From positions 1-19,977 of the forward strand of contig CAAFQL010000144.1 of the NCBI GenBank assembly GCA_900765125.1: a DNA stretch of 19,977 nucleotides. Reading direction: 5' to 3'. Positions 7,870 to 16,250 of the stretch are shown piece after piece. Positions within the stretch are counted from its first letter, which is position 1; each line of letters opens with the position of its first letter. Origin of the DNA: Oscillospiraceae bacterium. Lineage in GTDB: Bacteria; Bacillota; Clostridia; Oscillospirales; Ruminococcaceae. The translations under genes were made by a program, and so were the position numbers. The notes beneath the pieces were generated by a model, which worked only from the letters and a program-made list of their open reading frames with translations, had not been told where the DNA came from and searched no databases.

Positions 7870-8955
7870 TTAGTCCTTATCAAAATAACCCTTTGCAGCC
7901 AGCAGTTCTGCCAGAAGAACGGCGCCGCCTGCTGCACCTCTCAGTGTGTTATGAGACAGGCAAACGAACTTATAATCAAACAGTGTATCCTCACGAAGAC
8001 GACCAATAGATACAGCCATACCACCCTCAAGTGTACGATCAATCTTAGCCTGCGGACGATTATCCTCTTCAAAATAGTTAAGAAACTGCTTCGGTGCACT
8101 TGGCAGCTCAAGCTCCTGCGGAACGCCTGCAAACTCTTTCCATATCTTAATGATCTCTTCCTTAGAAGGCTTATTTTCAAAACTTACAAATACAGCTGCT
8201 GTATGACCATCTGATACAGGTACACGCAGGCACTGTGTTGTGATAAGAGGACTTACTGCCTTAACAATCTCACCATTTTCAATAGTACCCCATACCTTTA
8301 ACGGCTCCTGTTCGGACTTTTCCTCTTCTCCGCCGATAAACGGAATAACATTATCGATCATTTCAGGCCATGTTTCAAATGTCTTGCCTGCGCCTGAAAT
8401 TGCCTGATAGGTACAAGCAAGTATATTCTTGATACCAAACTTTCTCAGCGGTGAAAGTGCCGGAACATAGCTCTGGATAGAGCAGTTTGACTTAACAGCA
8501 ATAAAGCCTCTCTTAGTGCCAAGACGCTCTCTCTGGCTCTTGATGATCTCGATATGCTCAGGGTTTACTTCCGGTACTACCATAGGAACATCAGCTGTAA
8601 ATCTGTGTGCAGAGTTGTTTGATACAACAGGACACTCAGCCTTTGCATATGCTTCTTCCAGTGCCTTTATCTCATCCTTCTTCATATCAACCGCACAGAA
8701 TACAAAGTCAACCATACCTGCTATCTTTTCAATGTCAGCCTGTGCATCCATGATAATCATATTCTCCATAGACTCAGGCATCGGAACTGACATTGCCCAA
8801 CGATTGCCTACTGCTTCCTTGTAAGTTTTACCTGCACTTCTCGGAGATGCGGCAAGAACTTTTACACTGAACCACGGGTGTTCTGCAAGAAGTGTTGCAA
8901 AGCGCTGTCCAACCATGCCTGTTGCACCAATAATACCCACATGAAACTGTTTCAT
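7870..8955 (-). CDS. asd: Aspartate-semialdehyde dehydrogenase, archaeal/fungal-type subfamily
   Basis: The enzyme reduces aspartyl phosphate to aspartate semialdehyde with NADPH, supplying DapA and threonine/methionine synthesis. I chose the ATG at 8953-8955: GGAGG (8965-8969) is 9 nt away and the protein opens at once with the nucleotide-binding GIIGATGMVGQRF. The frame stays open for 54 codons upstream, but that stretch is the riboswitch leader and its terminator, so the extension is spurious. The length is 361 residues. The nucleophile Cys158 lies in SNCSIQ and the catalytic His251 in SDGHTAAV. The sequence (SNNSAHR, VVPEVNP, length near 360) matches the subfamily found in archaea, fungi and many clostridia rather than the E. 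coli type. It is the first gene of asd-dapA-dapB. Confidence 0.96.
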   Translation of the reverse strand: MKQFHVGIIGATGMVGQRFATLLAEHPWFSVKVLAASPRSAGKTYKEAVGNRWAMSVPMPESMENMIIMDAQADIEKIAGMVDFVFCAVDMKKDEIKALEEAYAKAECPVVSNNSAHRFTADVPMVVPEVNPEHIEIIKSQRERLGTKRGFIAVKSNCSIQSYVPALSPLRKFGIKNILACTYQAISGAGKTFETWPEMIDNVIPFIGGEEEKSEQEPLKVWGTIENGEIVKAVSPLITTQCLRVPVSDGHTAAVFVSFENKPSKEEIIKIWKEFAGVPQELELPSAPKQFLNYFEEDNRPQAKIDRTLEGGMAVSIGRLREDTLFDYKFVCLSHNTLRGAAGGAVLLAELLAAKGYFDKD

Positions 8956-8987
8956 TTTGTAATTCCTCCAAAAAATATAAAAAATAT

Positions 8988-9009
8988 AAAAAAACCGGTT
9001 GAAAACCGG
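8988..9009 (-). terminator. Terminator of the lysine riboswitch expression platform
   Basis: Read on the - strand, CCGGTT-TTC-AACCGG (9009-8995) forms a 6-bp stem with a 3-nt loop, followed by seven T (8994-8988) and more T-rich sequence. It lies between the aptamer and the asd ribosome binding site, the position expected for lysine-dependent premature termination. The antiterminator partner was not resolved by eye. Confidence 0.87.
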
Positions 9010-9078
9010 CCGCTCATACGATATAATAGAATAGTACCAACACACGCATTGTGTATGGGACAGCACTCCATCATAACG

Positions 9079-9221
9079 ATGACAGTCAGAGCCCTGTTTG
9101 GAAATCTGACCAGACACAGCCCGACCAAAGCTGTATCTTCGGCACTCCAGCCTTTCCTGCCTGCATAAAGCGGATTGGTTATCCTGTCAGACTATACTAA
9201 TCGGAAGTGCACCTCTGTCTT
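9079..9221 (-). promoter_or_regulatory. Lysine riboswitch (L box) in the asd leader
   Basis: Read on the - strand, the conserved L-box blocks occur in order: AGAGGTGC (9216-9209), AGTA close behind, GAAAGG (9156-9151), TGCCGAAG (9144-9137) and GACTGTCA (9087-9080). GACAG at the 5' end pairs with CTGTC at the 3' end to close P1. The aptamer is about 143 nt, a little shorter than the Bacillus lysC example. Lysine binding is expected to favour the terminator at 8988-9009 and shut off asd-dapA-dapB. The 349-nt gap between asd and queA (8956-9304) is filled by this leader, its promoter and the queA ribosome binding site. Confidence 0.93.
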
Positions 9222-9244
9222 AGAACCGCTTAGTTCTTGCTTCT

Positions 9245-9273
9245 ATCATATCATTTTTGCGGTCCTATGTCAA
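9245..9273 (-). promoter_or_regulatory. Sigma-A-type promoter of asd-dapA-dapB
   Basis: On the - strand TTGACA (9273-9268) is a perfect -35 and TATGAT (9250-9245) a near-perfect -10, with a 17-nt spacer. Transcription should start near 9238, just ahead of a small AGAAC/GTTCT hairpin (9237-9222) and the riboswitch aptamer. Confidence 0.9.
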
Positions 9274-9304
9274 TAGAATTTAAAAAAAAACAGGAGATTT
9301 TAAG

Positions 9305-10333
9305 ATGAAAAAATCAGATTTTTACTATGACCTGCCCGAAAGCTACATTGCCCAGACTCCAACAGAGCCAAGAGATCATTCAAGGCTCATGGAGATTGAC
9401 CGTAAAACAGGCAATATCAGCCATGGGCATTTCTATAATTTATGCGATATTCTGCAAAAGGGTGATTTACTCGTTATGAACGATTCTCGTGTTCTGCCGG
9501 CACGTCTTTACGGTGAAAAGGAAGAAACAGGTTCATTTATAGAATTCCTGCTCCTTGAACAGAAAGGCGATAAACTGTGGGAGATAATATGCCGCCCCGG
9601 TAAAAAGGCAAAAGTGGGCGCACGTTTCAGCTTCGGCGGCGGAAGAATGACAGCAGAAATAGTTGAAGTAAAAGAAGATGGAAACCGTATTGCAAAATTC
9701 ACTTGCGACGGAAACTTCTATACTGCTCTTGAAGAGATAGGTCAGATGCCGCTTCCTCCTTATATTACTGCTAAGCTTGAGGACAAAGAAAGATACCAGA
9801 CAGTATATTCCCGTGAAATAGGTTCTGCTGCCGCACCTACTGCCGGACTTCATTTCACAAAAGAAATGCTTAGAAAGCTTGAAGAAAAAGGCGTGGAACT
9901 TGCATACGTAACGCTTCATGTAGGTCTTGGAACATTCCGCCCTGTTAAAGAGGACGATGTACTGAAACACAAAATGCACAGTGAACACTATATGATGCCT
10001 GAGGAAACTGCTGAAAAAATAAAACAGACTAAAGCAAACGGAGGCCGTGTCATTGCAGTAGGTACTACGTCTTGCAGAACCCTTGAGTCTGTAGCATCGT
10101 TCCATAACGGTGAGATCTGTGCTGACGAGGGATACACCGACATTTTCATTTATCCGGGTTACGAATTCAAGGTACTTGACGGACTTATCACAAATTTCCA
10201 TCTGCCTGAGAGTACTCTTATTATGCTTGTATCTGCATTTCTCGGCTATGATGAAACTATGAATGCATATAAAACCGCAGTTGAAGAAAAGTACAGATTT
10301 TTCAGCTTCGGTGACGCCATGTGTATTTTATAA
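9305..10333 (+). CDS. queA: S-adenosylmethionine:tRNA ribosyltransferase-isomerase
   Basis: The enzyme transfers and rearranges the ribosyl part of SAM onto preQ1 in position 34 of GUN-anticodon tRNAs, giving epoxyqueuosine. It has 342 residues, standard length. Family phrases are [11 protein letters not shown] near the start, [13 protein letters not shown] (about 58-70), [13 protein letters not shown] in the middle, [13 protein letters not shown] and [17 protein letters not shown] near the end. AGGAG (9292-9296) lies 8 nt before the ATG. It is divergent from asd, and its promoter must overlap the asd promoter/leader region; I could not pick clear hexamers. tgt follows after 36 nt. Confidence 0.97.
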   Translation: MKKSDFYYDLPESYIAQTPTEPRDHSRLMEIDRKTGNISHGHFYNLCDILQKGDLLVMNDSRVLPARLYGEKEETGSFIEFLLLEQKGDKLWEIICRPGKKAKVGARFSFGGGRMTAEIVEVKEDGNRIAKFTCDGNFYTALEEIGQMPLPPYITAKLEDKERYQTVYSREIGSAAAPTAGLHFTKEMLRKLEEKGVELAYVTLHVGLGTFRPVKEDDVLKHKMHSEHYMMPEETAEKIKQTKANGGRVIAVGTTSCRTLESVASFHNGEICADEGYTDIFIYPGYEFKVLDGLITNFHLPESTLIMLVSAFLGYDETMNAYKTAVEEKYRFFSFGDAMCIL

Positions 10334-10366
10334 TTATCACATTTTTACAATACGGAGGATTTCTAA

Positions 10367-11500
<1,134 letters not shown>

Positions 11501-11502
11501 TT

Positions 11503-12855
11503 ATGGATATATTTCGTAAAATCGGTGCAGTTATGACAGCAGGCACTATGGCATTTTCAGGTATTGCCGTTAATACCCAATATGTGTCAGCAGAGAATGA
11601 GGTTTTTCCGGAAACTATGATTATTGAAAATTATACTGGATATTTTCAGCGTTCTTTCAATATTGATATAGATAATGATGGACAAAAGGAAGAAATCGGA
11701 TATTATTATATTGGCTCCCAGGATAGATATGCAATATCTGATGTGTATTATGTATACAATGGTGGTTCTGAACCATATACACTGTATAAAAGAATTAATA
11801 ATGTTCATAAGGGATTTAAACTTCATGTTGTTCAGGATAATAATACAGGTGAAACATTTTTGGGGTACATATATAAAGATATGTTTAAAAGCAGTGCTCT
11901 CTATAAATTTTCCTCCGATAAGCAAGAGCAGTTAGTTTTTGGTTATTTTGGTCCGGACAGTGGCAAGTCCGATGATGGTGTAAGCTTGGAAGAATATTAC
12001 GCTTATATGGATAATGTAACTTTCCTCGACCAGACAGCTTACGGCAAAGGCGACATCGACGGGGATGCTGATATAACTATTTCAGATGCAAGTACGATAC
12101 TATCTTGCTATGCATACAACTTAGCAGGACTTCCCTTAGAAATAAACGATATTCAGAAAGATGCTGCGGATATGGACAAAGACGGTGCAATCACAATAAG
12201 TGATGCAAGCACTGCCCTTTCTCTGTATGCTGAAAGTGCAGCAGGACTTATAGACACGCTTATACTGCCATCTATTATGAAAGAAGATACTTTTATAGGT
12301 ATAGAGTGCAATATAGAGTCCAATATCGTAAGAGACGGAGAGCTTGAATCAATCTTTTATCTTGACATTGACAATGACGGCAAAAAAGAAACCATCGGAC
12401 GATATGATAATACTAATTTAGCAAATACAAGCGGCATAAAAATACAGGCTGACCCGTATGTATTGCAAGTGTATGACAATGGAAAATTCTATGGCACATT
12501 TGGATTTGATCCAAGCAATAGAATGGTTAATTATACTTATGTTTTAATTGCCGATCATAATATAAACGAAACATATCTTGCAAGTATAACTCATCGCTGC
12601 GCAGCAGGGTATGGTAGTGCTTCAATACAAAAAGAATATCCAAGTAACACAGCAGGTGATCGTGTGTTTTACGCATCCTACGACTTTAATTCCGAAATAT
12701 ACGAAAACAAACATGAATATGGTATAAATGGCAATAAAGTAACTGGTCAGGAATTGCTTGATTACATAGATAACATTGAAATCATAAGCCCATATGAAGG
12801 CGAAAAAGATCAGTTTTCTGTATTTAAAGATTTAGTTGATAGATTCGGTAAATAA
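11503..12855 (+). CDS. Secreted dockerin protein with duplicated DIDNDG-type domains
   Basis: The protein has 450 residues. Residues 1-31 form a signal peptide cut near VSA-ENE. A type I dockerin lies in the middle (about 183-248): GDIDGDADITISDASTIL and ADMDKDGAITISDASTALS are the two calcium-loop/helix halves. A domain before it (about 35-178) and one after it (about 265-445) both start with a calcium-loop-like segment (FNIDIDNDGQKEEIG at 52-66, FYLDIDNDGKKETIG at 285-299), suggesting duplication of one domain around the dockerin. No enzyme motif was recognised. The protein is probably exported and docked to a cohesin. GAGGA (11491-11495) lies 7 nt before the ATG inside the tgt end, so transcription through from queA-tgt is likely. 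A functional link to queuosine is not evident. Confidence 0.9.
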   Translation: MDIFRKIGAVMTAGTMAFSGIAVNTQYVSAENEVFPETMIIENYTGYFQRSFNIDIDNDGQKEEIGYYYIGSQDRYAISDVYYVYNGGSEPYTLYKRINNVHKGFKLHVVQDNNTGETFLGYIYKDMFKSSALYKFSSDKQEQLVFGYFGPDSGKSDDGVSLEEYYAYMDNVTFLDQTAYGKGDIDGDADITISDASTILSCYAYNLAGLPLEINDIQKDAADMDKDGAITISDASTALSLYAESAAGLIDTLILPSIMKEDTFIGIECNIESNIVRDGELESIFYLDIDNDGKKETIGRYDNTNLANTSGIKIQADPYVLQVYDNGKFYGTFGFDPSNRMVNYTYVLIADHNINETYLASITHRCAAGYGSASIQKEYPSNTAGDRVFYASYDFNSEIYENKHEYGINGNKVTGQELLDYIDNIEIISPYEGEKDQFSVFKDLVDRFGK

Positions 12856-12891
12856 TCACGCATTCTTCAATAAAAGCATAAACTGTAAAGA

Positions 12892-12925
12892 ACAGGCAAA
12901 AGTAAAAACCGCCTGTACCAACAGG
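12892..12925 (+). promoter_or_regulatory. Three-arm inverted repeat with two mutually exclusive hairpins before the amidase gene
   Basis: ACAGGC (12892-12897), GCCTGT (12911-12916) and ACAGG (12921-12925) allow either arm 1 with arm 2 (6 bp, 13-nt loop) or arm 2 with arm 3 (5 bp, 4-nt loop). No U tract follows, so it is not a good terminator. It ends about 10 nt before the ribosome binding site GAGG and could act on mRNA stability or translation. Chance cannot be excluded. Confidence 0.4.
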
Positions 12926-12945
12926 AAAAGAGGATTCGAGGAAAA

Positions 12946-13683
12946 ATGCCAAGTGTATTTTTAAGTCCGTCAACTCAGGAGTGGAATCCTTATGTAAGCG
13001 GCGGAAACGAAGAGCTTTATATGAATCAGATAGCCGACCGCATGGAGCCATATCTTCGTGCAAGCGGCATTGAATACAGAAGAAATGATCCAAATCGTAC
13101 AGCAGCAGGTGCAATAGCTGACTCTAATGCAGGAAATTATGACGTTCATCTTGCACTGCACAGCAACGCTGCACCTGAATCACTCTCAGGCAAGCTTCGT
13201 GGAATTGATATATATTATTCGCCAAGTAGTCGAGACAGTGAACGTCTCGCCACAATTATAGCAAATAATTTCAAAATGATATATCCTCTGCCTGATAAAA
13301 GCAATGCACGGCCTACCACATCTCTTGGCGAAGTCACACAAACAAGAGCTGTAGCTGTATTATGTGAAATAGGATACCACGACAATGTTCAGGATGCTCA
13401 GTGGATAAAAAGCAACCTTACCCCTATTGCTGTAAATCTTGTTGAATCGCTTTGTGATTACTTCGGTATCCCATTTGTAAATGCAGGTCCAGTAAAAACG
13501 GGAACTGTTACAGCAGGAGGAAGTAATCTAAATATCAGAAAGTTTCCATCGGTAAATAGTCAGATAATAGGCTCTATTCCCGATGGAGCTACCGTTACGA
13601 TCTATGGCAGAACAGACGGCTGGTATGTTATATTCTATCAGGGTATTATAGGGTATGTAAGTGCAGAATTTGTAAGCGTATAA
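12946..13683 (+). CDS. N-acetylmuramoyl-L-alanine amidase-fold protein with SH3 domain
   Basis: The protein has 245 residues in two parts. Residues 1-175 match the Amidase_3 fold (PF01520), zinc amidases that cut between muramic acid and the stem peptide. HSNAAP (72-77) supplies the HxN zinc His, and E141 in CEIGYHDN matches the catalytic Glu. The usual first zinc motif GHGG is replaced by SPSTQEWN (7-14), while the following Glu region NEE (21-23) is kept. Residues about 183-245 form a bacterial SH3 domain (LNIRKFPSVNSQIIG), which usually binds cell wall. There is no signal peptide, so release would need lysis or another route, as for CwlC-type mother-cell or phage-like amidases. The ribosome binding site is GAGG, 6-7 nt before the ATG. 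The gene follows the dockerin gene after 90 nt. Confidence 0.85.
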   Translation: MPSVFLSPSTQEWNPYVSGGNEELYMNQIADRMEPYLRASGIEYRRNDPNRTAAGAIADSNAGNYDVHLALHSNAAPESLSGKLRGIDIYYSPSSRDSERLATIIANNFKMIYPLPDKSNARPTTSLGEVTQTRAVAVLCEIGYHDNVQDAQWIKSNLTPIAVNLVESLCDYFGIPFVNAGPVKTGTVTAGGSNLNIRKFPSVNSQIIGSIPDGATVTIYGRTDGWYVIFYQGIIGYVSAEFVSV

Positions 13684-13704
13684 TTTATAAGCGTATAAAA
13701 AACA

Positions 13705-13738
13705 ACAGGGCTGGTGCACTAATAATGCTCAGCCCTGT
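13705..13738. terminator. Intrinsic terminator, CTG-x-TGCA type, stronger on the - strand
   Basis: ACAGGGCTG (13705-13713) pairs with CAGCCCTGT (13730-13738). On the - strand the stem is followed by TGTTTTTTAT, a good U tract for the metallophosphoesterase-fold gene. On the + strand the tail is AT-rich without a clean T run. It lies between convergent genes and shares its core with the hairpins at 6063 and 16186. Confidence 0.85.
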
Positions 13739-13759
13739 ATATGGTATATAATACGATAT

Positions 13760-14467
13760 TTATGCGTCCCTTCGTCCGAATATTCCTCTCCTCTTTCGTG
13801 GTTCTACAGGCAATATCTCTTCAAATAATGCATAATATTTAAGTGGTATGAATCTGTCCATGTGACACTTTCCGAAAAACCACTTCTTATACTCGCATTC
13901 CTTTATTATATCCTCAAAAAATGTATGTATCTCCAGACGCTGCTGTACATCTACGCCGAGGCAGTCCTTCAGTGATGCCGGCGGCTCGTGAGTGATAATA
14001 TAATCCACCTTTGAATCATTCTCCTGTAGCTTATATATAGCATGACGGATCTCATCGTGAGTAGGATGTTCCTGCTTCCACCAGTTGCCCGTTTCCGTAC
14101 GGTATTCTATATCCTGACTGTGACCGCCGCCGAAAGTGAAGTATGTATCCCCCTCGATAGTATATATCTCCCCTCTTTGCAGATGAACTATATTCGGTGC
14201 TATCTGACGAACAATTCCACCCATCCATCTGTTCAGCGGATAATCTCGTTCCAGAAGGTCGAAATTCTCATGACAGCCATCTACAAAAGCTATAGTATAC
14301 TTCTTCTGAGACAATTTTCTAAGCACTGCTTCCTCTTGATGTGAACCATCCCATATAAATCCGAAATCACCGCATATTATAAGCACATCCTCCTCCTCAA
14401 GCTTCTTGAGAAATGGATCGCTGAATCGCTCGTAATCTCCGTGTGTGTCTCCTGTTACATAAACCAA
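13760..14467 (-). CDS. Calcineurin-like metallophosphoesterase-fold protein with altered metal sites
   Basis: The protein has 235 residues with the Metallophos fold. Visible motifs are GDTHGD (6-11; D7, H9), GDFGFIWD (33-40), DGCHENFDLL (63-72), ITHEPP (158-163) and FFGKCHMD (197-204). Family members usually have GNHE at the third site and GHxH at the last. Here Asn is Cys65 and the first His is Lys200, so two metal-ligand positions are changed and two-metal phosphatase activity is doubtful. The start is a TTG at 14465-14467, chosen because GGAGG (14476-14480) lies 8 nt upstream and the GDTHG motif follows at once; no in-frame ATG precedes it. The protein is cytosolic, with no signal peptide. 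The substrate is unknown. It is a single-gene unit ending at 13705-13738. Confidence 0.85.
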   Translation of the reverse strand: MVYVTGDTHGDYERFSDPFLKKLEEEDVLIICGDFGFIWDGSHQEEAVLRKLSQKKYTIAFVDGCHENFDLLERDYPLNRWMGGIVRQIAPNIVHLQRGEIYTIEGDTYFTFGGGHSQDIEYRTETGNWWKQEHPTHDEIRHAIYKLQENDSKVDYIITHEPPASLKDCLGVDVQQRLEIHTFFEDIIKECEYKKWFFGKCHMDRFIPLKYYALFEEILPVEPRKRRGIFGRRDA

Positions 14468-14494
14468 CGTTTGTTCCTCCTTGCCTTAATTAAA

Positions 14495-14528
14495 TACGCA
14501 GATGTGCGTAAAAAGCCGCACTATTATA
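14495..14528 (-). promoter_or_regulatory. Probable -10 element and leader hairpin of the metallophosphoesterase-fold gene
   Basis: On the - strand TATAAT (14528-14523) is a perfect -10 in AT-rich DNA, with only a poor -35 match. The transcript would begin near 14516 and start with a 6-bp hairpin TACGCA-CATC-TGCGTA (14510-14495), about 15 nt ahead of GGAGG. The role of the hairpin is unknown. Confidence 0.5.
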
Positions 14529-14607
14529 TCTTTAAAGTTATTTTATCATATTTTCGGAAAAAGGTAAATATATTTTTTAAAAAAGTCTTCCCGAATCACA
14601 TTTTTTT

Positions 14608-14616
14608 TGATATAAT
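14608..14616 (+). promoter_or_regulatory. Extended -10 promoter of the carboxypeptidase-fold gene
   Basis: TGATATAAT is an extended -10 (TGnTATAAT). The -35 position (around 14588-14593, TTCCCG) matches poorly, which the TG extension can offset. The start should be near 14623, leaving a leader of about 55 nt with GAAAGG at 14661-14666. Confidence 0.7.
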
Positions 14617-14678
14617 AAGATAGAAAAGAGTCGAAAGTATTTAGACTTATATAATTAAAAGAAAGGTCGTTTGTAATA

Positions 14679-16181
14679 ATGAAAATTCTCCGCAGGTCTA
14701 TTTTGTCGGTTTTGATATTTACTATGATTTTAAGCATGATAATTCCTTGTTCACTAAAAGCGGATGCATATACATTTACCCCTCCGTTTACAATAAACAG
14801 CAGTGCCGGTATTGTCATGAATCTTGATTCCGGTACGGTCATTTACGAAAAAAATGCAGACCATCAGGAAATGCCTGCTCATCTTGCACAGATAATGACT
14901 GCTATCATTGTAATGGAAAAATGTGAGGACATAGATCATACTTCGATAACTGCTACTGTTGACCTGATGTCATACTTCCAGAGTTATGATGAACGTGATG
15001 ACCTGCGTTCAGCTGATATCGGCTCAAGTGATACACTTACTGTAACAGAATGTCTTTACGCTATGCTTCTGACCTCTGGCTGCGATGCTGCATATCTACT
15101 TGCAAACTACATAGGAAACGGAAGCATGGAAGAGTTTGTAGGAATGATGAATCAGAAAGCAGCAGCTATCGGCTGTACAGGAACTCACTTTACAAATGCC
15201 ACGGGCCTATACGACCAGTATCAGATAACCACTGCACGTGACATTATGATTATTACCAAATATGCTCTGAATGAAGTACCCAGGTTCCGTGAGATCGCAA
15301 CTGCAGATTCTTATAACTCCATGTCTAAAAGTCTAACCATCTCATATGCCCGTAACGGTTGGGCGTGGAAACACTCCAACACAATGACAGAAAAAGACAA
15401 TATGTTCTATTACGAAGGTGCGCACGGCATAAAAACCGGAAATCTGAATCAATATGGAAGAAACATCATAACACTGGCAACTCGTGACGGTATTACATAT
15501 GTGGTAATATTACTTGGTGCTCCTTTTGAAGATGAGGATGGTAAATTGCAATATTATCACATTGAAGATGCAACAGAACTTCTCGACTGGGCATTTTCAA
15601 GCTTTCAATATACTACGGTAATAGGAAATGATATGGAAATTGCAGAACTTCCTGTTACAGGTGCAAGTGATAATAATTTTGTTCTGGTAAAGCCTGAAAG
15701 TGCGATTACCATGCTCTGGTGCAAAGATGTGGATACATCTGCAATACAAAGAGTCCCTACATACAATGAAAATATTATCGCACCTATAAAAAAAGGAGAC
15801 GTTCTCGGACAACTTGATCTTAAATTCTCAGGTGAGGTGATCGCAAGCACTCCTCTTGTTGCTGTAAGCGATGTAGAACGCTCTGTAATAAAACACAATA
15901 CATCTGCTTTCATTACATTTTTCACTGAACCGGGCATGGGTTCCACATTCCATATAAGTCTGATCTTCGCTTCTCTTATATCAATTGCATATATTCTCAT
16001 ATGTATTTATTCTTCATATGCCGCAAGACAAAAACAGAGAGCAGCTGATTCAGTTCACATCGTACCCCGAAAGTCACCCGCTTCAAATGTTACAAATTCC
16101 AACCAGAAGAAAGCATGGAAACGTTCCGACCCGGTATTCTATCACAGAGATCCAAACGGCGATAAAGATAAAAACAAATAA
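14679..16181 (+). CDS. Membrane-anchored D-alanyl-D-alanine carboxypeptidase (S11) fold protein lacking the catalytic Ser and Lys
   Basis: The protein has 500 residues. A signal peptide (1-30, cut near ADA) is followed by a peptidase S11 domain (about 38-280) and a PBP5_C-like beta region to about 395. A transmembrane helix (about 423-444) and a basic, Ser/Lys-rich cytoplasmic tail end the chain. Active S11 enzymes have SxxK in PASxTKIMTA, SGN and KTG. Here the same place reads PAHLAQIMTA (66-75), so Ser is His68 and Lys is Gln71. The second motif is SGC (133-135) in SGCDAA, while KTG (252-254, GIKTGN) is kept. The fold is clear but acyl-enzyme chemistry should be impossible, so a binding or regulatory role at the wall is more likely. 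The long frame is intact, arguing against simple decay. GAAAGG lies 12 nt before the ATG. Confidence 0.9.
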   Translation: MKILRRSILSVLIFTMILSMIIPCSLKADAYTFTPPFTINSSAGIVMNLDSGTVIYEKNADHQEMPAHLAQIMTAIIVMEKCEDIDHTSITATVDLMSYFQSYDERDDLRSADIGSSDTLTVTECLYAMLLTSGCDAAYLLANYIGNGSMEEFVGMMNQKAAAIGCTGTHFTNATGLYDQYQITTARDIMIITKYALNEVPRFREIATADSYNSMSKSLTISYARNGWAWKHSNTMTEKDNMFYYEGAHGIKTGNLNQYGRNIITLATRDGITYVVILLGAPFEDEDGKLQYYHIEDATELLDWAFSSFQYTTVIGNDMEIAELPVTGASDNNFVLVKPESAITMLWCKDVDTSAIQRVPTYNENIIAPIKKGDVLGQLDLKFSGEVIASTPLVAVSDVERSVIKHNTSAFITFFTEPGMGSTFHISLIFASLISIAYILICIYSSYAARQKQRAADSVHIVPRKSPASNVTNSNQKKAWKRSDPVFYHRDPNGDKDKNK

Positions 16182-16185
16182 GCAA

Positions 16186-16220
16186 ATGGACTGGTGCACA
16201 AATTGCATCAGTCCATTTTT
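16186..16220. terminator. Bidirectional intrinsic terminator, CTG-x-TGCA type
   Basis: ATGGACTG (16186-16193) pairs with CAGTCCAT (16209-16216), and TGCA (16195-16198) with TGCA (16204-16207) extends the stem. TTTTT follows on the + strand, and an AT-rich tail on the - strand. It lies between the convergent carboxypeptidase-fold gene and ktrA. Confidence 0.9.
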
Positions 16221-16250
16221 CGTTATATATAATACTGTTTTACAAGCTGA

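Noticed and set aside
9021..9026. TATAAT on the + strand inside the asd leader as a possible queA promoter
   Set aside because: It lies about 280 nt before queA with no -35 match, and the transcript would run backward through the riboswitch; likely chance in AT-rich DNA.
8956..9117. In-frame 54-codon N-terminal extension of asd
   Set aside because: It is translated from the riboswitch leader and terminator; the ATG at 8955 has an ideal GGAGG and starts the Rossmann fold directly.
9533..10201. Long open frame (222 codons) on the - strand opposite queA
   Set aside because: It is fully antisense to a clear queA, has no family motif and an unlikely composition; it is a shadow frame.
13760..16181. 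Codon reassignment as the reason for Cys at Asn positions (GNH to GCH, SGN to SGC) in neighbouring genes
   Set aside because: Asn and Cys codons behave normally in asd, dapA, tgt and elsewhere in the window (for example SNNSAH and SNCSIQ), so these are ordinary substitutions.
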